From contig NZ_BRLB01000013.1 of assembly GCF_027923465.1 (NCBI RefSeq), positions 1 to 64,000 on the forward strand: DNA of 64,000 nt, written 5' to 3'. The first letter of the stretch is position 1. The number at the start of each line of letters is the position of its first letter. The position numbers and the translations under genes were made by a program. Below are positions 1 through 9,915 of this stretch, one piece after another. Source of the DNA: Vallitalea longa (lineage in GTDB: Bacteria; Bacillota; Clostridia; Lachnospirales; Vallitaleaceae). The notes under the pieces were generated by a model. That model was not told the origin of the DNA. It searched no databases and was given only the letters and a program-made list of their open reading frames with translations.

Positions 1-69
1 AATTATATTTTGTTTCATTAATTATTGTTTAACTAGTGGTAATAGCAAAATAAACATAGGAGGATAAGT

Positions 70-579
70 ATGGGTGATATATTTAATGAACAACTAGTTG
101 CAAAAAGTAATTCTCTAAAAGATAATATAATTAGAGTAGCGATTATTATTGGTGGTATATTATTAATTATGGTATCTTCAATGGTGCCTTTTTTAGTAAG
201 TTTTCTTGTTCCTATAGCAGTTGTTATAATAATTGGTGCTGTTTTCTTAATGAGAAGACTAAATATTGAATTTGAATATGTTTTTACAAGTGGAGATTTA
301 GATATTGATAAAATATTTAATAAGAATAAGAGAAAGAAATTTTTAACTATAGATGTTAGAAATATTGAGATAATGGCACCAGTAGATAGTAAAGATCACG
401 CCAGCGAATTATCTAATTATGAGAAAGTTGTAGATTGCAGTAGCGGTATGAAAAAGAATAATACTTACGCAGCAATGATAGTAAAAGATGGGAAAAAGCT
501 AAAATTGATTATTGAACCTAATGAAAAGATGATGAAAGCTATAAAGAAATATATTCCAAGAAAAGTAATGCAATACTAA
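70..579 (+). CDS. Small two-helix membrane protein, DUF6106-like
   Basis: A 169-residue protein. Residues 22-62 hold two closely spaced hydrophobic stretches that should form a membrane hairpin, followed by a basic patch (NKNKRKK) and a soluble tail ending in IPRKV. The pattern, including the segment EYVFTSGDLDIDKI, resembles the clostridial DUF6106 family, whose function is unknown. The start has a clear GGAGG ribosome site 8 bases upstream. It lies just before guaB, but 256 bp and a promoter separate them, so shared function is not implied. The family name is from memory of the pattern; the membrane hairpin is read directly. Confidence 0.6.
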   Translation: MGDIFNEQLVAKSNSLKDNIIRVAIIIGGILLIMVSSMVPFLVSFLVPIAVVIIIGAVFLMRRLNIEFEYVFTSGDLDIDKIFNKNKRKKFLTIDVRNIEIMAPVDSKDHASELSNYEKVVDCSSGMKKNNTYAAMIVKDGKKLKLIIEPNEKMMKAIKKYIPRKVMQY

Positions 580-606
580 AAAATTTAATAAAATTAATAA
601 TTAATG

Positions 607-635
607 TTGACAAATCGGAGGTTTTTTGTTAAACT
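607..635 (+). promoter_or_regulatory. Probable sigma-A promoter of guaB
   Basis: A perfect -35 (TTGACA, 607-612) is followed after 17 bp by TAAACT (630-635). It is the best promoter-like match between the first gene and guaB and would leave a leader of about 195 nt. Confidence 0.55.
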
Positions 636-710
636 CTCAAAATATATATTAATAAATATAGGATTTATTTAGTTGTTATATATATAATAATTTCCTATAA
701 TATTTATGGA

Positions 711-736
711 GGTTAGGGATATTAGCATTCCTAATC
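711..736 (+). promoter_or_regulatory. Leader hairpin upstream of guaB
   Basis: GGTTAGGGA pairs with TTCCTAATC (9 pairs, two G-T) around an 8-base loop in the guaB leader. No U-run follows, so it is not an ordinary terminator, and none of the conserved purine-riboswitch bases are present. Its role is unknown; it may affect mRNA stability or bind a protein. Confidence 0.4.
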
Positions 737-751
737 TTTAATAATAAATAA

Positions 752-2287
<1,536 letters not shown>

Positions 2288-2323
2288 ATAGATTAGTATA
2301 TAAATAAAATAGAAATATATTAT

Positions 2324-2371
2324 AAAAGCCTTGAATAATTTATTATGATTATTCAAGGCTTTTATTTTTTT
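2324..2371 (+). terminator. Rho-independent terminator of guaB
   Basis: A 16-bp near-perfect stem (AAAAGCCTTGAATAAT with its complement) is followed by a U-rich run at 2361-2371. Confidence 0.9.
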
Positions 2372-2482
2372 GCTCTAAATTTGCACTCCAAGTACTAATA
2401 AAGTGTTCTATCTTACTTATTATAGTATAAAAATTATCTTGTATGATAGCTGTAAATTTGATGGTTACTCATGGCATGTAAC

Positions 2483-2512
2483 TTTACACAGATTTTACAT
2501 AAGCATTATATT
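2483..2512 (+). promoter_or_regulatory. PHO-box-like PhoP site and promoter of pstS
   Basis: Two TTTACA hexamers at 2483-2488 and 2494-2499 are spaced exactly 11 bp, the repeat spacing known for Gram-positive PhoP boxes. A TATATT -10-like element follows at 2507-2512. Imperfect related hexamers (GTTACT, TGTAAC) lie just upstream. The position, about 100 bp ahead of pstS, and the phoP/phoR-type genes in the same cluster support phosphate-starvation control. Confidence 0.6.
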
Positions 2513-2604
2513 GCTTTAACAGATAAGTGTTAAATTATTATTGTGTTAAATAACAAAAAATAAAAAGTAGATTATTATTCTAATAATAATTGGGAGGACA
2601 AATA

Positions 2605-3543
2605 ATGAAAAAATTAAAGAATGTATTAATGGTAGCACTTATCGTTTTATCTATTGTAGCTATTGCTGGTTGCAAAAATGATGATGGTAATGAAACTACA
2701 AATGATAACAAGGAAGTAAATAATAGCGTAGACTCGAATGATGACAAAAATAATGATGATAATGATAAAAGTGATACAGATAATTCTGATAATGCACAAG
2801 AAGATGATTTAAGCGGTTTGGTTTCAGTTTCAGGTTCAACTTCAGTAGAAAAAATAGGAATTGCTACAGCAGAAGAATTCATGGCGCTGAATCCTGATGT
2901 TACAGTAACATATGAAAGCATTGGTTCATCTAATGGCGTTAAAAATGCAAAAGATGGTGTAACGATATTTGGTACTGCTTCAAGAAATCTTAAAACAGAA
3001 GAAAAAAACTGGGGCTTAACTGAAACAGTCATCGCTCATGATGGAGTAGCAGTGATAACTCATCCAAGCAATTCAGCAAATGAATTGACTAAAGAACAAG
3101 TTCAGGCCATATATAAAGGTGAAATCACTAACTGGAAAGATGTTGGTGGAGAAGATGAAGAAATCGTAGTTGTATCTCGAGAAGATGGTTCTGGTACAAG
3201 AGGTGCATTTGAAGAAATAGTCGAATTCGAAGATTCATTAACAAAAGATGCCATAATAGCCAAAGGTAATGGAAACGTACAAACAACAGTAGCTAAAAAC
3301 GAAAAAGCTATTGGATATGTATCTTTCACATATATCAATGATACAGTAAAACCATTCAAAATAGATGGAGTAGAACCAACAGCAGAAAATGTTGTTAACG
3401 GAGACTACAGTATTTCAAGACCATTCTTAGTGATTTATAAAGAAGAGAACATGACAAAAGAAAGTAAAGCTTTCCTAGAATTCGTATTAAGTGATGAAGG
3501 ACAGATGATAGTTGAAGAAAAAGGCGGAATTAAAGTTAATTAA
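2605..3543 (+). CDS. pstS: Phosphate-binding lipoprotein PstS
   Basis: Extracytoplasmic phosphate receptor of the high-affinity Pst importer. The start is ATG 2605, 7 bases after GGGAGGA, rather than an in-frame TTG at 2590. The lipoprotein signal ends at the lipobox AIAGC. A long Asp/Asn-rich linker (about residues 24-70) tethers the folded domain. The SGSTSVEKI segment and SREDGSGTRGAF are the family's phosphate-contact loops. It is first in the pst-phoU cluster, separated from pstC by a hairpin that probably lets pstS mRNA accumulate above the membrane genes, as in other bacteria. Length (312 residues) is normal. Confidence 0.95.
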   Translation: MKKLKNVLMVALIVLSIVAIAGCKNDDGNETTNDNKEVNNSVDSNDDKNNDDNDKSDTDNSDNAQEDDLSGLVSVSGSTSVEKIGIATAEEFMALNPDVTVTYESIGSSNGVKNAKDGVTIFGTASRNLKTEEKNWGLTETVIAHDGVAVITHPSNSANELTKEQVQAIYKGEITNWKDVGGEDEEIVVVSREDGSGTRGAFEEIVEFEDSLTKDAIIAKGNGNVQTTVAKNEKAIGYVSFTYINDTVKPFKIDGVEPTAENVVNGDYSISRPFLVIYKEENMTKESKAFLEFVLSDEGQMIVEEKGGIKVN

Positions 3544-3583
3544 ATTTTTCTAAATATATATTATGCTAATAGTTATTTAAAAA

Positions 3584-3636
3584 TGCTTTGCAGGATAAAT
3601 GTATAGGTGCTCTTCTATCATTCATTTTGCAAAGCA
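3584..3636 (+). terminator. Intercistronic hairpin after pstS
   Basis: TGCTTTGCA pairs with TTGCAAAGCA across a 34-base loop region that can fold further. It lacks a strong U-run, so it is more likely an attenuating or mRNA-stabilising stem than a full terminator. This placement is known in other pst operons, where it raises pstS expression over pstCAB. Confidence 0.5.
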
Positions 3637-3739
3637 CACTCTAATCTTTAGATGTTCATTACAAAATGGATATGAAACGGCGAATAGTAATATTAGAATA
3701 TTTCTGAATTTATATATGGTTTAGTTAGGAGAAAAATAC

Positions 3740-4708
3740 ATGGATATAAATTTGAATATGGTTGATGATAATAAAAATAAATTAATTGATAAATCAATAG
3801 ATATGAAAATAGATAAGAGACGTGTAGTTTTAGAGTCAGTAGCTAGAAAAATGTTTTTATTAAATGCATGTATAGCAGTTATTAGTGTAGCAGCTATAGC
3901 TTTTTTTGTATTCTACAAAGGGTTACAGCCATTTTTTTCTAATAATGCTGAAGGAACTTATAGCTTGATTGATTTTTTGACTGGAACAGAATGGCGTCCC
4001 AATGATAATATTAGTAGTGCCTTGTATGGTATTTTATATATGATATGTGGCTCACTAATGGCGACAGCAGGTGCAATTATGATAGGGGTACCTATAGGTA
4101 TATTAACAGCTGTTTTTATATCAAAAGTAGCACCAATAAGAATTAAAAAAATAATAAAACCGGCAGTGGAACTGTTGGCAGGTATACCCTCAGTAATCTA
4201 TGGAGTTTTTGGTCTTGGGGTTATTGTACCTAAGATAATGCAGATATCTCCTCAGTCACAAGGCCAATCCTTATTAGCGGTTATATTGGTTCTTACAATT
4301 ATGATATTACCTACAGTGATAACTATTTCTGAAAGTGCTATTGAAGCTGTACCTAAGGCTTATATTGAAGGTTCATATGGTTTGGGAGCGTCTAAAATTC
4401 AAACTATATTTAAAGTTATACTGCCTGCTGCAAAATCAGGGATTCTTGCAGGTGTTGTCCTTGGAATAGGTAGAGCCATTGGAGAAACCATGGCAGTTAT
4501 GTTAGTTGCAGGTAATCCTATTGCAGGTATACCAACCAGTATCTGGGACCCTATAAGACCATTAACTACTAATATTGCTATGGAGATGGGATATGCATTT
4601 GGCTTGCATCAAGAAATTCTTTTCTCTACAGGTGTAGTACTATTTATATTTATTATTATACTTAATCTTATTTTAAATAAAATTACAGCGAAGGCAGGAG
4701 AAAAATGA
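3740..4708 (+). CDS. pstC: Phosphate ABC transporter permease PstC
   Basis: First integral-membrane subunit of the Pst importer. It has a cytoplasmic N-terminus of about 45 residues, an early membrane helix, and a core of hydrophobic segments. The permease coupling (EAA) loop is seen around EGSYGLGASKIQTIFKVILPAA. Length 322 is slightly long because of the charged N-terminal tail. A TTAGGAG ribosome site precedes the ATG. The stop overlaps the start of pstA (ATGA), a sign of translational coupling. It works with PstA, PstB and the receptor PstS. Confidence 0.95.
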   Translation: MDINLNMVDDNKNKLIDKSIDMKIDKRRVVLESVARKMFLLNACIAVISVAAIAFFVFYKGLQPFFSNNAEGTYSLIDFLTGTEWRPNDNISSALYGILYMICGSLMATAGAIMIGVPIGILTAVFISKVAPIRIKKIIKPAVELLAGIPSVIYGVFGLGVIVPKIMQISPQSQGQSLLAVILVLTIMILPTVITISESAIEAVPKAYIEGSYGLGASKIQTIFKVILPAAKSGILAGVVLGIGRAIGETMAVMLVAGNPIAGIPTSIWDPIRPLTTNIAMEMGYAFGLHQEILFSTGVVLFIFIIILNLILNKITAKAGEK

Positions 4709-5823
4709 TGAATAGAAGTATGAAAGATAAAATAATGTACGGATTCATTGGTTTAGCTACGGCTTTTACTGTTGGGATTTTATTGTGGATTATAGGATTT
4801 GTTTTCGTAAACGGACTTAAGTATATTGATATTGATTTTCTGACTTCCAATTATGATTCCAAAACAGCCTATGTTAATATACCTGTATCAAATAATAATA
4901 CTGATAATAAATTAGGAATTACTTTTGAGTTGAAAGAATATGAAGGTATTAATTATCCTGTTATAAAGTCCATTGATAAATCTTCTAGAGTAAAAGAAGC
5001 AATTGATAAGAAAGGTAACACGATTAAATTACGTAAAGGAGATATAATCAAAAAAATTGACAGCCAGTCAACAGATAATCTTCCCATCGTTAAAATAAAT
5101 GATACTATAAATAATATTGAATCTGATACTATATTAGTTAAGGTTACTAATAAAGGTGAGGGTATATTCCCTATGCTCATAACTACTTTGCTAACTATTT
5201 TGTTATCATTAGCAGTAGCTTGTCCTATTGGTATTTTTGCAGCTATCTATTTAACTGAATATGCTAAGCCTGGTAGATTAGTAAGAATAATAAGATTTGC
5301 TACAGAGAGTTTAGCTGGGATTCCATCAATTATATTTGGACTTTTTGGAATGATATTTTTTGTTGTGTATCTAAAATTAAATTATTCAATATTGGCTGGT
5401 TCTTTGACTCTAAGTATCATTCTGTTACCAGTAATAATTAGACAAACAGAAGAATCATTGATAGCTATTCCTAATTCATATAGAGAAGGCTCTCTTGGGT
5501 TGGGAGCTACTAAATTACAGACTATCAGAAAAGTCGTTCTACCTAATGCGATATCTGGTATTGTTGTTGCGATTATACTCTCTATTGGAAGAATTGTAGG
5601 TGAATCAGCGGCTTTGTTACTTACTGCTGGAACAGTGGCTAGAGTACCGCAAAATCTCTTTTCTTCTGGTGCAACATTAACAGTTAAAGCTTATGCTGTT
5701 GCTGAAGAGCAAGGAGATATTGGCATGGCATGTGCAATCGGATCAGTTGTAGTTATCCTTATACTAGTATTGAACGGATTATCAAAGGTAATATCAAAGA
5801 AACTTAATAGAAATAGAGCATAA
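4705..5823 (+). CDS. pstA: Phosphate ABC permease PstA with a PDZ-like insert
   Basis: Second permease subunit of the Pst importer. The EAA loop [20 protein letters not shown] and the later [17 protein letters not shown] segment identify it. At 372 residues it is longer than usual PstA because an insert of about 90 residues (roughly 55-145) lies between the first membrane helix and the [10 protein letters not shown] helix, on the outer face. The insert has PDZ-like features: LGITFEL near its start and the loop [15 protein letters not shown]. Such a domain could contact PstS or another surface protein; that is inference. The gene overlaps pstC by 4 bp and is followed by pstB after 13 bp. Confidence 0.93.
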   Translation: MMNRSMKDKIMYGFIGLATAFTVGILLWIIGFVFVNGLKYIDIDFLTSNYDSKTAYVNIPVSNNNTDNKLGITFELKEYEGINYPVIKSIDKSSRVKEAIDKKGNTIKLRKGDIIKKIDSQSTDNLPIVKINDTINNIESDTILVKVTNKGEGIFPMLITTLLTILLSLAVACPIGIFAAIYLTEYAKPGRLVRIIRFATESLAGIPSIIFGLFGMIFFVVYLKLNYSILAGSLTLSIILLPVIIRQTEESLIAIPNSYREGSLGLGATKLQTIRKVVLPNAISGIVVAIILSIGRIVGESAALLLTAGTVARVPQNLFSSGATLTVKAYAVAEEQGDIGMACAIGSVVVILILVLNGLSKVISKKLNRNRA

Positions 5824-5836
5824 TAGGGGTGAAAGT

Positions 5837-6595
5837 ATGAAAAACAATATAAAATTTACTGTAGAAAATTTAGATTTGTTTTATGGAGATTTTAAAGCAT
5901 TAAAAGATATTAATATGAAGATAAATGCAAATAAAATAACTGCACTTATAGGTCCATCCGGATGTGGAAAATCAACATTCTTAAGAACTCTTAATAGAAT
6001 GAACGATTTGATTGAAGGAGTCAAAGTTAATGGTTCCATTAAGTTGGAAGGTGATGACATTTATGGTGATATAGATGTCATAAAGTTAAGAACAAGAGTC
6101 GGTATGGTGTTTCAAAAACCTAATCCTTTTCCAATGAGTATTTATGATAATATTGCATATGGTCCTAGAGCTCATGGCATCACGAAAAAAACTAAATTGA
6201 ATGAAATAGTAGAAAAGAGTCTTCGTAGAGCTGCTATCTGGGATGAGGTAAAAGATAGATTAAAAAGGAATGCAATCAGTTTATCAGGAGGGCAACAACA
6301 AAGGATATGTATTGCACGTGCTTTAGCTATCGAGCCTGAAGTATTGTTGATGGATGAACCAACTTCAGCTCTTGACCCTATTTCAACTATGAAAATAGAA
6401 GATTTAGCAACTGAATTGAAAAAAGACTATTCAATCATAATGGTTACACATAACATGCAACAAGCTGCAAGAATATCTGACAAGACTGCTTTTTTCTTGT
6501 TAGGAGAATTAATAGAATATGATACTACAGAAAAAGTATTCAGTAATCCTGATAATAAGAAAACAGAAGCCTATATAACAGGAAGATTCGGTTGA
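5837..6595 (+). CDS. pstB: Phosphate ABC transporter ATPase PstB
   Basis: ATP-hydrolysing subunit of the Pst importer on the cytoplasmic face. Visible motifs are Walker [10 protein letters not shown], the Q-loop in [10 protein letters not shown], the signature LSGGQQQR, Walker [13 protein letters not shown] and the H-loop VTHN. The 252-residue length is standard. A GGGGTGA ribosome site sits 6-8 bases before the ATG. It is co-transcribed with pstC, pstA and phoU. Confidence 0.97.
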   Translation: MKNNIKFTVENLDLFYGDFKALKDINMKINANKITALIGPSGCGKSTFLRTLNRMNDLIEGVKVNGSIKLEGDDIYGDIDVIKLRTRVGMVFQKPNPFPMSIYDNIAYGPRAHGITKKTKLNEIVEKSLRRAAIWDEVKDRLKRNAISLSGGQQQRICIARALAIEPEVLLMDEPTSALDPISTMKIEDLATELKKDYSIIMVTHNMQQAARISDKTAFFLLGELIEYDTTEKVFSNPDNKKTEAYITGRFG

Positions 6596-6621
6596 TAAAT
6601 TATAGAAGGGATTGACAAATT

Positions 6622-7269
6622 ATGCCAATAAGATATAATTTTGAGAAAAAGATTAATGAACTCCATAAGGATTTAATAAAAATGGGTACACTTATCGAGC
6701 AATCATTAGATGATGCCATTCAAGCATTAATTAAACAAGATGTATCTCTTGCAAAAAAAGTAATAGATAAAGATGATGAAATAGACAATATGGAATTAAG
6801 AATAGAAAAAGAGTGTCTATTGCTAATTGTTACTCAGCAACCTATAGCAACTGATCTTCGAGATATAGCTTCTGTATTAAAAATCATTACTGATCTAGAA
6901 AGGATAGGGGATCACTGTACAGATATATCAGAATATACTATCAGACTTGCTAATGAACAATATATAAAGCCTTTGATTCATATTCCTCAGATGGCTGAAG
7001 CAGTCAAGAGTATGATAAAAGATACTATAGACAGTTGTGTAAAAAAAGATATTGATTTAGCTAGAAGTGTTTGTCAAAGAGATGATACTATAGATGACTA
7101 TTTTGATGAGATAGTTAATGAATTAATGTCATTGATGGTAGAAAAAAGTAGTGTTGTCAAACAATGTACAGATTTTCTTTTCATTGTAAAATATCTTGAA
7201 AGAATGGGTGATCATGCCACTAATATTGCTGAGTGGATAATATTTACTGTGACAGGAGAACATATATAA
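6622..7269 (+). CDS. phoU: Phosphate-signalling regulator PhoU
   Basis: Cytoplasmic helical protein that links Pst transporter state to the PhoR/PhoP two-component system. The 215 residues form two PhoU repeats. Each has the acidic metal-binding pattern ExxxDxxxD seen as DLRDIASVLKIITDLERIGDH in the first half and the related YLERMGDHATNIAEW in the second. The gene starts 26 bp after pstB with AGAAGGGA as ribosome site and is followed by the two-component genes. Confidence 0.95.
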   Translation: MPIRYNFEKKINELHKDLIKMGTLIEQSLDDAIQALIKQDVSLAKKVIDKDDEIDNMELRIEKECLLLIVTQQPIATDLRDIASVLKIITDLERIGDHCTDISEYTIRLANEQYIKPLIHIPQMAEAVKSMIKDTIDSCVKKDIDLARSVCQRDDTIDDYFDEIVNELMSLMVEKSSVVKQCTDFLFIVKYLERMGDHATNIAEWIIFTVTGEHI

Positions 7270-7335
7270 ATGGTAGTACTTTTTATGTTATAATATATAA
7301 AAATACTTACTTTATATATTATAGGAGGTGTAACA

Positions 7336-8037
7336 GTGACTACGAATGTTCTTATAGTAGATGACGAAACACATATTTTAGAGTTACTTAGTTATAATCT
7401 AGAAAGCAACGGTTATAATGTCATTCAGGCTGAAACTGGTGAAGAAGCACTAAAAAAACTAATAAGTACTAACATAGATATAATATTACTTGACTTGATG
7501 CTACCAGGTATAGATGGTTTAGAGGTATTAAGACAAATAAGAAGTACAGAAGCTCATAAAAATATACCTGTAATCATGTTAACTGCCAAAAACGAAGAAT
7601 TTGATACTGTTCTTGGTTTGGAAATGGGAGCAGACGATTATATAGGAAAACCTTTCGGTATACATGAATTATTAGCAAGAATGAAAGCTGTATTCAGAAG
7701 AACAAAAGATAATAATAATAATTTGGATGAGGTAAAAGAAGATTTACTTAATATTGATGAACTAATGATAAATAAGAATACACACGAGGTAACAATTAGA
7801 GATAAACAGCTAGAATTACCACTAAAAGAATTCGAATTATTATATATTCTAGCCAAAAATAGAGGCCGTGTTTTTGATAGACAATATTTATTAGATAAAA
7901 TATGGGGATATGATTATTATGGTGAAACAAGGACAGTTGACGTTCATATCAGGAGCCTAAGGAAAAAAATTGAGATAGATGATAAGAATCCACAACATAT
8001 TAAAACTGTTAGGGGAGTAGGTTATAAATATAAATAA
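7336..8037 (+). CDS. phoP: PhoP-type OmpR-family response regulator
   Basis: DNA-binding response regulator, probably the PhoP of this cluster. The receiver domain (about residues 1-120) contains the DD pair near residues 9-10, the phospho-acceptor in LLDLMLPGIDG, T in VIMLTAK and K in GKPFG. A winged-helix domain of the OmpR type follows (KEFELLYIL, RTVDVHIRSLRKKI, RGVGYKY). The start is GTG behind AGGAGGT. The assignment to phosphate control rests on its position after pstS-phoU and next to a PhoR-like kinase. Confidence 0.9.
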   Translation: MTTNVLIVDDETHILELLSYNLESNGYNVIQAETGEEALKKLISTNIDIILLDLMLPGIDGLEVLRQIRSTEAHKNIPVIMLTAKNEEFDTVLGLEMGADDYIGKPFGIHELLARMKAVFRRTKDNNNNLDEVKEDLLNIDELMINKNTHEVTIRDKQLELPLKEFELLYILAKNRGRVFDRQYLLDKIWGYDYYGETRTVDVHIRSLRKKIEIDDKNPQHIKTVRGVGYKYK

Positions 8038-8057
8038 ACATTGTAGAGGTGTAATGG

Positions 8058-9809
8058 ATGCAAAAAAAACTAATGGCAACTTATATTTTAATTATTTCAT
8101 TAACTATTATTATTGCTGTTTTATTTTGCTGGCATATGGGTAATAAATATTTTAAAGATACTACTTTGAAATATACAGAAACCAAAGGCGAATTGTTGAC
8201 AGATATACTAGCTAATGAAGCGGAAAAAGATAGATTGGATTTTAGTTCTTTTGTTGATGAATACTCAAGTAAATCCGATGTAAGGCTGACAATAATTGAT
8301 GTTGATGGTACAGTTGTTGCAGATTCAGATGAAGATTTTCGCATAATGGATAATCATATTTACCGTAAAGAAGTTTCTAGTGCTATTAAAGGTGAAATTG
8401 CATCTAACATTAGATATAGTGAGACAATAGGAGCTTATTATTTATATACTGCAATACCTATCGATATAAAAAATTTTAAAGGGGTATTGAGATTATCGTT
8501 ACCATTGATTGAAATTAGAGATATAGCTGTAGATATGATCATATATGTTATATATGGTATTTTGATTGGAGCAGTTGTAGCTGTAATAATTGCATATATT
8601 GTTACAAGAAAATTTATGCAACCTCTTGAGCAGTTAACAAAGGCCGCGATAAAAATATCAGAGGGAAACTACAATGAAAAAATATATATCAGGAATAAAG
8701 ATGAAACTGGAAAGTTGGCCGAAGCATTTAATGATATGACAGTGAAACTTAGTCTTAATATGTGGAAGCTGGAGAAAAGGAATCATGAATTCGAATGTGT
8801 ATTAAGTAGCATGATAAATGGTATCATAGCTGTAGATGAACAATATAATGTTTTTTTATACAATAGTAAGTTAGGTAAAATATTAGATATAGATACAGAT
8901 ATTGTCGGTAAATCTATTTATGAGATTATACGAAATACTACGATCTTTAATGTTCTTGAAAAATCTATAGAGCAAAATGAGTATATTGTTGATGAAACAG
9001 TCATTAATGATAAGATTATAAGAGTGTATGCTAACCCTATATTTGCACCTATACGGTCAAGTATCAAAAATATGGGAACTCTATTAGTCATTCGTGATAT
9101 AACTGATATCAAGAAACTAGAAACCATGAGAAGTGATTTTGTTTCGAATGTTACTCATGAATTGAATACTCCTCTTACATCAATAAGAGGATTTGTTGAT
9201 ACACTAAAGAATGGAGCAATCAAGGATGAAAAAGTAGCCTCAAGATTTTTAGATATTATTGATATAGAAACAGAAAGACTTACACTATTGATTCAAGATA
9301 TATTATCGCTGTCAGCCATAGAAAATATGGAAGATGAAAAGAACAACAATGTAAATAATATGGCATCAATTATTAATGAAGTCATTGAGATATTAAATCC
9401 AAAGATAAAGGATAGAAAGATTAATGTAAATATTCAAGTGAATGATGATATAACTTATAACTGTAATAGGAACAGGATTAAGCAATTAATAATAAATTTA
9501 ACTGATAATGCTATCAAATATACGGAAAAGGGACATATAGACATAATATGTAAAGAATCAGATGCAAGTATAATAATTGAAGTTTCAGATACAGGCATAG
9601 GCATTGAAGAAGAGCATATACCAAGATTAATTGAACGGTTTTACAGGGTTGATAAAGGTCGCTCAAGAAATATGGGTGGAACGGGTCTGGGACTATCTAT
9701 TGTAAAACATATCGTAAGTCTTTATAACGGAAAAATAGAAGTTGACAGTATAATTGGAGAAGGAACTACTTTCAGAGTATTACTTCCTAAAAAATCAAGT
9801 GTAAAATAA
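8058..9809 (+). CDS. phoR: PhoR-type sensor histidine kinase
   Basis: Membrane sensor kinase partner of the upstream response regulator. Order: membrane helix (about 7-28), extracytoplasmic sensor domain (about 35-155), second helix (about 158-183), HAMP segment, PAS domain (about 240-345), phospho-acceptor motif NVTHELNTPLTSIRG, and an ATPase domain with N, G1 (DTGIGIEEEH) and G2 (GGTGLGLSIVKHI) boxes. At 583 residues it has the usual PhoR build. It starts 20 bp after the regulator gene. Unusually, its last codons and stop form one arm of the terminator. Confidence 0.92.
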   Translation: MQKKLMATYILIISLTIIIAVLFCWHMGNKYFKDTTLKYTETKGELLTDILANEAEKDRLDFSSFVDEYSSKSDVRLTIIDVDGTVVADSDEDFRIMDNHIYRKEVSSAIKGEIASNIRYSETIGAYYLYTAIPIDIKNFKGVLRLSLPLIEIRDIAVDMIIYVIYGILIGAVVAVIIAYIVTRKFMQPLEQLTKAAIKISEGNYNEKIYIRNKDETGKLAEAFNDMTVKLSLNMWKLEKRNHEFECVLSSMINGIIAVDEQYNVFLYNSKLGKILDIDTDIVGKSIYEIIRNTTIFNVLEKSIEQNEYIVDETVINDKIIRVYANPIFAPIRSSIKNMGTLLVIRDITDIKKLETMRSDFVSNVTHELNTPLTSIRGFVDTLKNGAIKDEKVASRFLDIIDIETERLTLLIQDILSLSAIENMEDEKNNNVNNMASIINEVIEILNPKIKDRKINVNIQVNDDITYNCNRNRIKQLIINLTDNAIKYTEKGHIDIICKESDASIIIEVSDTGIGIEEEHIPRLIERFYRVDKGRSRNMGGTGLGLSIVKHIVSLYNGKIEVDSIIGEGTTFRVLLPKKSSVK

Positions 9810-9829
9810 TAATATTTTACACTTGATTT
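9792..9829 (+). terminator. Terminator overlapping the phoR stop codon
   Basis: A perfect 16-bp inverted repeat (9792-9807 with 9814-9829, loop AATAAT) includes the last codons of phoR and the first base of its stop codon. A T-rich run follows. Confidence 0.85.
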
Positions 9830-9864
9830 ATTTTAAAAACTATACTATAATTTTAAACATCAAC

Positions 9865-9876
9865 GCAACCGTTTGC
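9865..9876. promoter_or_regulatory. LacI-family operator ahead of the GH65 gene
   Basis: GCAACCGTTTGC is an 11-of-12 palindrome with the central CG typical of LacI/GalR operators. It lies about 40 bp before the GH65 start. The convergent LacI-family gene at 12330-13328 is the obvious candidate regulator; CcpA is the alternative. Confidence 0.65.
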
Positions 9877-9915
9877 ACTATAAAGATTTACTAATTTAGG
9901 AAGGTGGAGTATTAA

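Noticed and set aside
2580-3032. Minus-strand open frame opposite pstS
   Set aside because: Low-complexity Ser/Leu-rich mirror of the pstS coding sequence, without ribosome site; pstS is certain.
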